34,125 bases of DNA from NCBI GenBank assembly GCA_005792145.1, contig SXSS01000103.1, forward strand, positions 1-34,125, in the 5' to 3' direction. How positions within the stretch are numbered: position 1 is the first letter of the stretch; every line of letters begins with the position of its first letter. Source of the DNA: Planctomycetia bacterium. GTDB lineage: Bacteria; Planctomycetota; Phycisphaerae; Phycisphaerales; SM1A02. The position numbers and the translations under genes are program-made. The notes under the pieces are model-generated. The model ran no database searches, was not told the origin of the DNA, and saw nothing but the letters and a program-made list of their open reading frames with translations. Below are positions 1-8,285 of the stretch, one piece after another.

Positions 1-1
1 G

Positions 2-1117
2 TCACTTCGCCGCAAATCGCTTCAGCCCCCAAACGAGTATCAATGCCTGCGCGATCAATCCAATCACAACCGCCCCTGCCGCCAACCATCTGAATTGCGC
101 CAGACTGTCGAGCGAATGCAACGATCGGAGATTCTGAAGTTCCGTCACCATCTCCAGATTTTTCAGGGAGTCCAGATTTTTCAGCGCTTCAATGTTCTTG
201 AGCAATTCAAGATTTTTAATCGCATCAAGCTTTTTCAACTCATCAAGTGACTTGAGTTGCTGTAAAGCTTGCAGCCCTTGCAGTTCTTTCAAATCCTTCA
301 TCAGCTTGGACATCTGCGAGAATTCGGCTTGGATTTTCTGAAATGAAGGGTCGTTGATCGTCGCAATCAACGCGCGCCGCAAACGAAACTCCATCGCCAG
401 AGGCAACTGTGCTAACACAGCGCTACCTTCTTGTGCGGCGAGTCGCACGGTGTGAATCTCCCCCAGTCCGCGCTCAAGCACCCCATTGTCATCAAACTGA
501 ACGAATGAAGAATCGATCTGAATACTCTTTGGCATTTTGAATTTCGTAAGAAGCATTTCATTCACAACAAGAAGTGTCGCCAATGGGGTCGAATCCTTTG
601 CATCCTTGCGAGCAGTGATCAATCGAACCTGCGCGATGACTTCGGGAGTCAGCCACTTGTCGCCAAGCTTGAACAAATCTGACTCGATTGAATCAATCGT
701 TGCGATCATTGGCAGGAGAGATGGATATGGACCACTCTCGGCTGCAGATGTGAGCGCGTTGCGAATCGACTCGCCAGAAATCAATAAGTTGGTCAAGCCA
801 ACCCGTGGATCTGGAGCAGATGTTTGCATTGCGGCATAAATTCCTGCGATCGCCGCAATGTCCATCAAGGATTCCCGTGTCTGAAAATCTGATATGTTCG
901 CGAGTGCCGTATTACAGTCCAGTGGAAGGACCACAGAAATCTGCCGAACAATCGGCGCCATTTCGGTGCGTAATTGTTCGAACTTGGCTTGCTGTTCCAT
1001 ATATGTGCGCTGTTCAGAAGTTGACTGAATGTTGCTTTCGCTCAATTTTGCTGGCACGCATCCAGAGACCGCGAATACTGAAACAACAAGAGTGATTTGA
1101 AAAGCTTTTTGCATCAA
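2..1117 (-). CDS. Putative lipoprotein with C-terminal leucine-triplet repeat and terminal transmembrane helix; function unknown
   Basis: 371-aa ORF; N-terminal signal with lipobox-like VSGC; hydrophobic residue at every third position before a C-terminal hydrophobic segment (AAGAVVIGLIAQALILVWGL). Confidence 0.75.
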   Translation of the reverse strand: MMQKAFQITLVVSVFAVSGCVPAKLSESNIQSTSEQRTYMEQQAKFEQLRTEMAPIVRQISVVLPLDCNTALANISDFQTRESLMDIAAIAGIYAAMQTSAPDPRVGLTNLLISGESIRNALTSAAESGPYPSLLPMIATIDSIESDLFKLGDKWLTPEVIAQVRLITARKDAKDSTPLATLLVVNEMLLTKFKMPKSIQIDSSFVQFDDNGVLERGLGEIHTVRLAAQEGSAVLAQLPLAMEFRLRRALIATINDPSFQKIQAEFSQMSKLMKDLKELQGLQALQQLKSLDELKKLDAIKNLELLKNIEALKNLDSLKNLEMVTELQNLRSLHSLDSLAQFRWLAAGAVVIGLIAQALILVWGLKRFAAK

Positions 1118-1183
1118 CTGATCCTACGAAAATATGGCTGTCATGCGGTTGCGAGAGCAACTGATCTCTGCGAACCTATACCT

Positions 1184-2467
1184 ATGGAAACACGACCATC
1201 ACGACGCGAATTCATCCAAAGCGCCGCGGCAGTTGCCGCAATGTTTGCCGTGACACCCACAAAGTTTGCTGGCGCTTCAGCCAAGCGACCATCTGCGAAT
1301 GATCGGCTGAATGTCGGCATCATCGGATTCGGCGTGCGTGGACAGGAGTTGTGCGGCGGATTTCTTGATGACCCAACAATCGAGATTATTTCGGTCGCTG
1401 ATGTGTGCGCCGCACGCGCGGATGAAGGCGTGCGACTGGTGAACGATCGTCGCAAAGCCACAGTTTGTCGACGCGCCGAAAATTGGCGTGCGCTCATCGC
1501 AGATCCATCCATCGATGCGGTTCTGATTGCCACGCCTGATCATTGGCACGCAGAACCCGCAATCGCCGCGTGTCTCGCTGGTCGACATGTGTACTGCGAA
1601 AAACCAATGTCATTGACCATCGCTGAAGGACGCACGATGGCCGACGCCGCGCGCACGGCGGGAATCCGCTTTCAAACGGGATCTCAACAGCGGTCAGAGT
1701 TCTCGCACTTTTTCGTGCGCGCCGCCGAAGCTGTGCGTAATGGTCGCATCGGCACACTGAAGCGAATCACGATTGGTGTCGGCGAGCCACCAATCAACTG
1801 CGATCTGCCAGAAGAAACACTCCCAAAAGGAATCAACTGGGATAGCTGGCTAGGACAAGCACCGATGCGTGGATTCAATACCGATCTCTGTCCAATCGGC
1901 ATGCATAATCACTATCCAAATTGGCGGGCATATCGCGAGTACGGAAATGGATATCTCGCCGATATGGGGGCGCATCATTTCGACATCGCACAATGGGCGA
2001 TGAGAATGGATCACAGTGGTCCGCGCGAATTGATTCCACCTTCCGATGGCGCAAAGACGGGTTTGCGATTTCTCTATGAAAACGGTGTGGAATTAGTGCA
2101 CGGCGGTCCGACAGATTGCACATTCGAGGGCAGCGAAGGAACCATCGAGTGTTCGCGCGGTCACATCAAAGCGCTCAAGAATGGAGTTGAAGCCCCTCAA
2201 ATTCTTGATGCGCCAACTGGCAACGAAGAACGCCTCGCACGAAATACTTCGCACATCGCAAATTTCATTGCGGCAATTCGCGGAGGATTCGACCCGATCT
2301 GCACCGCCGAGACAGGACATCGCACTGCGTCGATTTGCCAACTTGCCGTGATTGGATATGCGGTCGGCAAACCGCTTTCCTGGAACCCTGTCACCGAACG
2401 ATTTGGCGGCACGCATGCAGTAGAAGGCGACGCACTTCTTTCGCGACCGATTCGCAAGCACGCTTGA
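1184..2467 (+). CDS. Gfo/Idh/MocA-family oxidoreductase with twin-arginine signal
   Basis: Start placed at METRPSRREFIQSAAAVAAMFA (Tat-like RR); NVGIIGFGVRGQEL Rossmann motif; HVYCEKPMSLT matches the family EKP motif. The listed ORF start at 1097 precedes the Tat signal and is less likely. Confidence 0.9.
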   Translation: METRPSRREFIQSAAAVAAMFAVTPTKFAGASAKRPSANDRLNVGIIGFGVRGQELCGGFLDDPTIEIISVADVCAARADEGVRLVNDRRKATVCRRAENWRALIADPSIDAVLIATPDHWHAEPAIAACLAGRHVYCEKPMSLTIAEGRTMADAARTAGIRFQTGSQQRSEFSHFFVRAAEAVRNGRIGTLKRITIGVGEPPINCDLPEETLPKGINWDSWLGQAPMRGFNTDLCPIGMHNHYPNWRAYREYGNGYLADMGAHHFDIAQWAMRMDHSGPRELIPPSDGAKTGLRFLYENGVELVHGGPTDCTFEGSEGTIECSRGHIKALKNGVEAPQILDAPTGNEERLARNTSHIANFIAAIRGGFDPICTAETGHRTASICQLAVIGYAVGKPLSWNPVTERFGGTHAVEGDALLSRPIRKHA

Positions 2468-2470
2468 ATT

Positions 2471-2532
2471 GCGCGGAAAAGTTTGCGCGGAAAAGTTTGC
2501 GCGGAAAAGTTTGCGCGGAAAAGTTTGCGCGG
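2471..2532. repeat. Short tandem repeat, 14-bp unit gcgcggaaaagttt, 4 full copies plus a 6-bp partial copy
   Basis: Read directly: gcgcggaaaagttt x4 then gcgcgg, starting 3 nt after the stop codon of the upstream gene. Confidence 0.95.
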
Positions 2533-2727
2533 CTCATTCCGGCTTTGGATCGCCAGGCTTCACGACTTCATCCAGATATTTCTGGAAGTCGGCCATGTGA
2601 TACGAAATGAAACAGAATGCGTGGTGCAACGCAAACCACTCAATATCGGTTGGGTCCTTGGAAAGATCATTGCGCTGACGATTGAGTTCGGCGAGGATTG
2701 GTTCGACCTTCATATCAGCGCAGGTTA

Positions 2728-3552
2728 CTACGCAGCCTTGGAAGTCCCCGCAACCCCATCACGGGTCACGATGAAGAAATCGCTGGTGATTGGATATGGC
2801 AATCGAGAATAATCGCGGGCAATTCTGGCACGAATACGGTCAAGAAATGGATCGGGACCATACGAAAGCGCTATGAAGACATCGCGTGCGGGGGTTGCGA
2901 CATAGAAATCGCCGCGAAGTTCTTTGGCTAGCCGTTCGTGCAATTTGGACAAGAGCAATCGCGCCGCGTCATATCCATCTTTCAGAGACAAGAGCGCGGC
3001 GCGTCCACCATCGTGACTTGCGATCACTTGCACTTGCAGATCGGGCGCGTATGAACCAAGATTCTGGCGAGCGATTTCCTCGAGTTCCTCTGGACCAATC
3101 CCCCATCGCACCATTTGCTCGGTGGAAACGCTGACAGTCATCTCGGGCATATCAAGCACAAAGACAATCACCGTTCCATTGACCCATGGCAAATGTGCGA
3201 TCGATTGACGATCGACGCCATCGAAGATCGACTCTGGTTGAATACGCGGCATGATGCGATGACGCGCGACGGAGAAAGGAATCAAACTTGCGCCGACGGA
3301 ATCTCCCTCGAAGATTCTCTCGAAATAACTTCGCACAAACGCATGACCGCGCTGTGGATCCTGCTGAACCATGCGAAAGAGATTCTCCAACCCCAATGCC
3401 TTGCCATCAATGGTCAAGCTGAGCGGAGAAATGATTTCGACTGGCCTTTGTTGGTACCAACCTTTCAGCAAGCGACTGACCATTTCAGTAAAACCCTGCC
3501 AATCATCGGGGAATTTCTCTTGGGGCAATTTATCTTGGTTCGAATCACTCAT
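2728..3552 (-). CDS. DUF1444 (YtpQ-like) family protein
   Basis: Start at MSDSNQDKLPQEKFP; overall resemblance to DUF1444 proteins (ENLFRMVQQDP, RIMPRIQPES, DVFIALSYGP segments). Confidence 0.6.
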   Translation of the reverse strand: MSDSNQDKLPQEKFPDDWQGFTEMVSRLLKGWYQQRPVEIISPLSLTIDGKALGLENLFRMVQQDPQRGHAFVRSYFERIFEGDSVGASLIPFSVARHRIMPRIQPESIFDGVDRQSIAHLPWVNGTVIVFVLDMPEMTVSVSTEQMVRWGIGPEELEEIARQNLGSYAPDLQVQVIASHDGGRAALLSLKDGYDAARLLLSKLHERLAKELRGDFYVATPARDVFIALSYGPDPFLDRIRARIARDYSRLPYPITSDFFIVTRDGVAGTSKAA

Positions 3553-3665
3553 TCCTAGACCTCCTGAAGACGCACGGAATGTGCGCACCTTCAATTGAAC
3601 TATCGGATAAAATGCCATCCAATGCCAAAGAAAGTGACGATTATTTTGAATGGAAAAATCTAAAA

Positions 3666-4505
3666 ATGGCGCTTGACAACACCTTGTTTTTTTCCCACAA
3701 AGCCTCGACTTTGGGTCCAGGCAGTCGTGGTCCTTTGCTGATAATTGCCGGCCCATGCATCTTGGAAAGTGACGCGATCAATATGCACATCGGCGAAACA
3801 ATGCGAGATGCTTGCGCGAAGCATGGACTTTCATTTGTCTTCAAGGCAAGTTTCGATAAAGCGAATCGTTCGAGCGTCAAGAGCGCGCGCGGCCCTGGAT
3901 TGGAACGCGGATGCGACATGCTGGCGAAATTGAAGACGGCTCTGGGCGTTCCCGTCACGACCGACATTCACGAACCACAACAAGCCGCGCGCGCCGCGCA
4001 GGCTGTCGACATCTTGCAGATACCCGCATTCCTCGCGCGACAAACGGACTTGCTCAGTGCCGCCGCAGCAACTGGCAAAGCAGTGAATGTGAAGAAGGGA
4101 CAATTTATGGCTCCAGCTGAAATGGCGGGAGCGATCGGCAAATTGCGCGAGAGTGGCGCGAAGCAAATTATGCTGACCGAACGCGGAACATTCTTTGGAT
4201 ATCACAGACTTGTGAACGACTTCGCTGGAGTCGGCGACATGATGCACATGGGCGTTCCAGTTTGCTTTGATGCGACGCATTCCACGCAACGACCTGGAGA
4301 GGGCGAAACGAGTGGCGGAAATCCACATCACGCCCCACTGCTTGCGCGCGCTGCAGTTGCTGCGGGTGTTGATGCGATTTTTCTTGAGTGTCATCCGGAT
4401 CCTGCTGCTTCGCTGAGTGATCGAGCAACGATTCAACTTCTTGATCGCATGCCTGCGCTCTTGGGGCAACTTGCGGAGATTCGCCGAGTGGTGGCGGCGA
4501 AATGA
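3666..4505 (+). CDS. kdsA: 3-deoxy-8-phosphooctulonate synthase (KDO-8-P synthase)
   Basis: IIAGPCILES, FKASFDKANRSS, DILQIPAFLARQTDLL and NVKKGQFMAP are KdsA hallmarks; start set at MALDNTLFF. Confidence 0.95.
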   Translation: MALDNTLFFSHKASTLGPGSRGPLLIIAGPCILESDAINMHIGETMRDACAKHGLSFVFKASFDKANRSSVKSARGPGLERGCDMLAKLKTALGVPVTTDIHEPQQAARAAQAVDILQIPAFLARQTDLLSAAAATGKAVNVKKGQFMAPAEMAGAIGKLRESGAKQIMLTERGTFFGYHRLVNDFAGVGDMMHMGVPVCFDATHSTQRPGEGETSGGNPHHAPLLARAAVAAGVDAIFLECHPDPAASLSDRATIQLLDRMPALLGQLAEIRRVVAAK

Positions 4506-4999
4506 ATTGCGATCATTGCGATAAGCCCGCGGTCGTGCACGAAATCGTCATCAAAGGCGGCGTTTCGAAAGAAGTCCACTTGTGCTCGGAACATGCCATT
4601 GCTGCGGGATATCCACTGCCAGTCGAACAACCCATCGCCGACATTTTTCCAAAGCTTGGCTCTGTTGCGAAAGTAGAAGCCGCCAAAAGCAAGGAACGAT
4701 CTGCAAAGTGCAGCGCATGCGGTTTGACTTTCACAGTCTTTCGGAAGTCCGCGACGCTGGGATGTCCCGCGTGCTATGACGCGTTTATGCCGATGATCGA
4801 AAAAGTTATTGAGAGTGCGCAAGATGGTGCGACGCATCATTTGGGAAGAAGCCCCATCGGAGGAGCGGAAATCGAACGCGTGCAGAACTTGCGCGTGAAG
4901 TTGATGCACGATTTGGAAGCTGCTGTTGCTGCTGAACAATACGAGCGCGCCGCGAAATTGCGAGACGAGCTGAAAGCATTGGATTCCCAATCGCCATGA
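4502..4999 (+). CDS. mcsA: McsA-like protein: CxxC zinc-binding motifs plus UvrB/UvrC motif
   Basis: CDHC..C, CSAC..CPAC pairs and C-terminal AAVAAEQYERAAKLRDELKAL; ATGA overlaps with kdsA and mcsB. Confidence 0.85.
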   Translation: MNCDHCDKPAVVHEIVIKGGVSKEVHLCSEHAIAAGYPLPVEQPIADIFPKLGSVAKVEAAKSKERSAKCSACGLTFTVFRKSATLGCPACYDAFMPMIEKVIESAQDGATHHLGRSPIGGAEIERVQNLRVKLMHDLEAAVAAEQYERAAKLRDELKALDSQSP

Positions 5000-6063
5000 G
5001 TCAGCCTTTCTCCGCTGCAATGTCGCAAGTTGGACCCGACTCCGATGTCGTCGTGACAAGTCGTGTGCGTTTGGCGCGCAACATCTCTGGATTTCCATTC
5101 ATCAGTCGAGCAAGCAACCCAGTCAGACAGGAAATTATGCGCGTTGTTCGCCGCGCAGTTGATCAGTCGTGTCAAGGGATCGATGCGAATCAGGAATTGC
5201 GCTGGATCGAATTGCAATCTGCTCCATCGCGTGATCGCATTCTGCTTTCTGAACGCCACCTTGTCTCGCGCCACTTTGCCAATAGCGACGGACCGCGCGC
5301 CCTCGCGCTTTCCAGCGACGAACATTCAAGCATTATGGTGAATGAGGAAGACCATCTGCGAATTCAATTTCTTTGCGCTGGATCTCGATTGTCCGATGCA
5401 TTCAAGGCTGCTTTCGCGCTGGAAAATGCGCTGGCAAATACGACCAATTTTTCATTTCACCCGCGCTGGGGATATCTGACTGCCTGCCCGACAAATGTTG
5501 GTTGCGGAATTCGTATGAGTGCGATGCTTCATCTTCCTGGCGCGCAGATCATGAAGGAAACTGATCGAATTCAGCGCGCAGCGAAGGAATTGCATCTTGC
5601 TGTGCGTGGTTATTACGGCGAAGGTTCAGAATCGATCGGAGACTTTTTCCAATTTTCGAATCAAACAACTCTGGGTTCAACCGAGGATGCGCTGCTCGAA
5701 GAATTCAATGGCGTCGTGCTTCCACGCTTGATCGGATACGAGCGCGAAGCGCGCACTGCTGCTCTCGCCCGTTTTCGAAGTCGTATCGAAGACATCGTCT
5801 TTCGGTCGCATGCGAATTTGAGCGCGGCGAGATTGCTGACCGCTGATGCAGCAACCAAGGATCTCAGCCGTATGCGCTTCGGAGTGGTGATGGGTCTTCT
5901 GTCGATTGAATTGACGACCATTCAGCGCTTGCTCCTGCAAGTACAACCCGCGCATCTTTCGCTGATCGATCCTCGTTCACTCGACAGCGAAGAGGCTGAT
6001 CGAGAAGTTCGAGCGGCATATGTTCGACAAGAGTTGACGCGCGGCACGACAGATACGAAGTAA
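4996..6063 (+). CDS. mcsB: Protein arginine kinase McsB (ATP:guanido phosphotransferase family)
   Basis: VVVTSRVRLARNISGFPF and TACPTNVGCGIRMSAMLHLPG motifs; next to mcsA. Confidence 0.92.
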   Translation: MSQPFSAAMSQVGPDSDVVVTSRVRLARNISGFPFISRASNPVRQEIMRVVRRAVDQSCQGIDANQELRWIELQSAPSRDRILLSERHLVSRHFANSDGPRALALSSDEHSSIMVNEEDHLRIQFLCAGSRLSDAFKAAFALENALANTTNFSFHPRWGYLTACPTNVGCGIRMSAMLHLPGAQIMKETDRIQRAAKELHLAVRGYYGEGSESIGDFFQFSNQTTLGSTEDALLEEFNGVVLPRLIGYEREARTAALARFRSRIEDIVFRSHANLSAARLLTADAATKDLSRMRFGVVMGLLSIELTTIQRLLLQVQPAHLSLIDPRSLDSEEADREVRAAYVRQELTRGTTDTK

Positions 6064-6087
6064 AGTTCTCGTTCAGACGGCGCTTGT

Positions 6088-6375
6088 TCAGATTGCGCAA
6101 GCCGCATCGGCAGCTGCAGCTCCGTCGAAGTCTTTCACCGTCAAACCACCTGCATCGTGCGTGGAATATCCCAGCGTGACCTTGTTGTATTTGACAAGAA
6201 TGTCGGGGTGATGCTGGGTTCGTTCTGCTTCAATTGCCATCTGATTTACAAATCGCATCGATGCGATGAAATCTGGAAAGACGAAAGTTCGCTCGATCAA
6301 ATCGCCCGTGCGGGACCAGTGTGGAACGAATGACATTTTCGCGTTGACTTCTGCGAAGGAGAGTTTGTTTGCCAT
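6088..6375 (-). CDS. Pterin-4a-carbinolamine dehydratase (COG2154)
   Basis: FPDFIASMRFVNQMAIEAERTQHHPDILVKYNKVTLGYSTHDAGGLTVKD matches the family core. Confidence 0.9.
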   Translation of the reverse strand: MANKLSFAEVNAKMSFVPHWSRTGDLIERTFVFPDFIASMRFVNQMAIEAERTQHHPDILVKYNKVTLGYSTHDAGGLTVKDFDGAAAADAACAI

Positions 6376-6414
6376 ACACCGCAAATGCTAGCGAATCATT
6401 ACCATTAGATTCTT

Positions 6415-7650
6415 GTGGCAATACCCGCTGAACACCAATCTCTGAACAATCAGCAACCACGCATCGCGATCAGTTCGCTCCAGCCCGGCGACACGCACGA
6501 AACGGTTGCGCGAGTGCTCCGCGCACGATTCAACTTTGATACCCATGTGATCAATGAACGAGATCCCGTTTCAATTGCGATGGCCGTGCGCGATTCCCAA
6601 GCATTGGTATTGGTCGGCGCTCCAACGGTCGAAAACATGCAGTCCCCTGCAATCGAGGAGGCGATCTCTTCGATGATTCCTGTCGTCGCACTTTGTGCAG
6701 AATTTGGTGATAGTCAAGATGCGCCAGCAGGGATTTCATTTGTGCTTGACCCGCAACTTGGCCCAGAACATTTGGCGACAGCTTTGTCCGCTCTCATCGC
6801 GCGGCAACGAGAGATTCAGCGATTGCAACTGGACAAGGCGACAGCAATGCGATTTTCTGGTGGACTGCGAAATCAAATCGATAACATTCAGGAAGAATTG
6901 CAATTGGCAGCCAGCGTTCAGCAAGAATTTCTCCCTCGCATCTTGCCATCACTGGGCGGAATTGCATCAGCCGCTTTGTGGCGACCCGCCGCGTATGTCT
7001 CGGGTGATATCTATAACGTCATGCGTCTGGACGAGCATCATCTTGGACTCTTTGTGACGGATGCGGTTGGTCATGGCGTGCCTGCTGCGCTGCTGACATT
7101 GGTCATTTCTCGAAGTCTCCAAACCAAGGAGATCAGAGATAATTCTTACCGAATTCTTTCTCCAAGCGAAGCACTGTCTCGGGTGAATGCGGACATGATT
7201 ACTCGCGCTGGGATAACCACGCGTTTCGCGACTGCAATTTATGCAGTCATCGACACGCGCAATCGACAACTGACTGTCGCAAGCGCTGGCCATCTTCCAA
7301 TGCTGCGAATCTCGGCTGGCGGCAAGTGCGAAGCGATCCCGACTGTTGGCGGACTTCTGGGAGTTTTCGATGACGAAACTTTCACCGAGGAGGTGATCAC
7401 TCTCTGCCCAGGCGATAAAATTCTTTTTTATACCGATGGATTCGAACAAGCATTCCCAGAATTGGGGCAAGAACCATCTGCCCCGCGATTACCGAATCGC
7501 AGATACTTGGATGTCTTCAACGAATTTGCATCGACCGCAAATTCGCACGAGTTCATCGAGAACATCAATCGTCGACTTGACGAAGAATCGCAAGACTTTC
7601 CCCAAATCGACGATCTGACTTTGCTTTGCGCGAGTTGGACTGCGATTTGA
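6415..7650 (+). CDS. SpoIIE/PP2C-type serine phosphatase with N-terminal receiver-like domain
   Basis: LAASVQQEFLPRILP, SGDIYNVMRLDEHHLGLFVTDAVGHGVPAALL, ITLCPGDKILFYTDGFEQA; TTG start as given in the ORF track. Confidence 0.85.
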   Translation: MAIPAEHQSLNNQQPRIAISSLQPGDTHETVARVLRARFNFDTHVINERDPVSIAMAVRDSQALVLVGAPTVENMQSPAIEEAISSMIPVVALCAEFGDSQDAPAGISFVLDPQLGPEHLATALSALIARQREIQRLQLDKATAMRFSGGLRNQIDNIQEELQLAASVQQEFLPRILPSLGGIASAALWRPAAYVSGDIYNVMRLDEHHLGLFVTDAVGHGVPAALLTLVISRSLQTKEIRDNSYRILSPSEALSRVNADMITRAGITTRFATAIYAVIDTRNRQLTVASAGHLPMLRISAGGKCEAIPTVGGLLGVFDDETFTEEVITLCPGDKILFYTDGFEQAFPELGQEPSAPRLPNRRYLDVFNEFASTANSHEFIENINRRLDEESQDFPQIDDLTLLCASWTAI

Positions 7651-7670
7651 ACGGTCTGCAACGCGACGGA

Positions 7671-8282
7671 CTATCGCGCGTCAAGGTGTCGGCGAACAGC
7701 CTGATCAATCATCCGTGCAACCGAATCAATTTCTATGTTGACGCGATCTCCGATCACCGCTTGGCCAAGAGTTGTGCGAGTGAGAGTCTCAGGAATAAGC
7801 GCGACTTCAAACCAATCTGCGGTGCAATGTGCAATCGTCAATGAAACGCCGTTCAAGGTGATCGATCCTTGCGGAGTGATGAGCGCGAGCGAATCGCGAT
7901 CGTTGCGCAGTGACTTCACTCGAATGCGCCACTGGCCATCCGTCCGATCAACGAGAGAAATTTCGCCGATTGAATCGACATGACCCTGCACGATATGACC
8001 CCCCATCGGATCTCCCATACGCAGTGCAGGTTCGAGATTAACTGAATCCCCATCGGACATTGCACCGAGTGTTGTCATCGAAAGAGTTTGAGGTATGACA
8101 TCGACCTCGAATTGACCCGAGCGAATTTCGACTGCTGTCAAGCAGACGCCGTGAACGCTGACGGAATCACCACGGCGAAGAAGCGACGCCATTTCTCCGC
8201 ATTGGATGACCATATGCATTCCACTTGCCGTTGCTGTGTGATGAGCGATTGTGCCGACGGATTGAACGAGTCCCGTAAACAC
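7671..8282 (-). CDS. ribE: Riboflavin synthase, alpha subunit
   Basis: MFTGLVQSVGTI N-terminus; two internally repeated lumazine-binding domains (GDSVSVHGVCLTAV / GSITLNGVSLTIA). Confidence 0.95.
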   Translation of the reverse strand: MFTGLVQSVGTIAHHTATASGMHMVIQCGEMASLLRRGDSVSVHGVCLTAVEIRSGQFEVDVIPQTLSMTTLGAMSDGDSVNLEPALRMGDPMGGHIVQGHVDSIGEISLVDRTDGQWRIRVKSLRNDRDSLALITPQGSITLNGVSLTIAHCTADWFEVALIPETLTRTTLGQAVIGDRVNIEIDSVARMIDQAVRRHLDAR

Positions 8283-8285
8283 AGA

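Noticed and set aside
4433-5098. 221-aa and 212-aa minus-strand ORFs over kdsA/mcsA
   Set aside because: Antisense to strongly supported genes and without domain motifs; typical spurious ORFs
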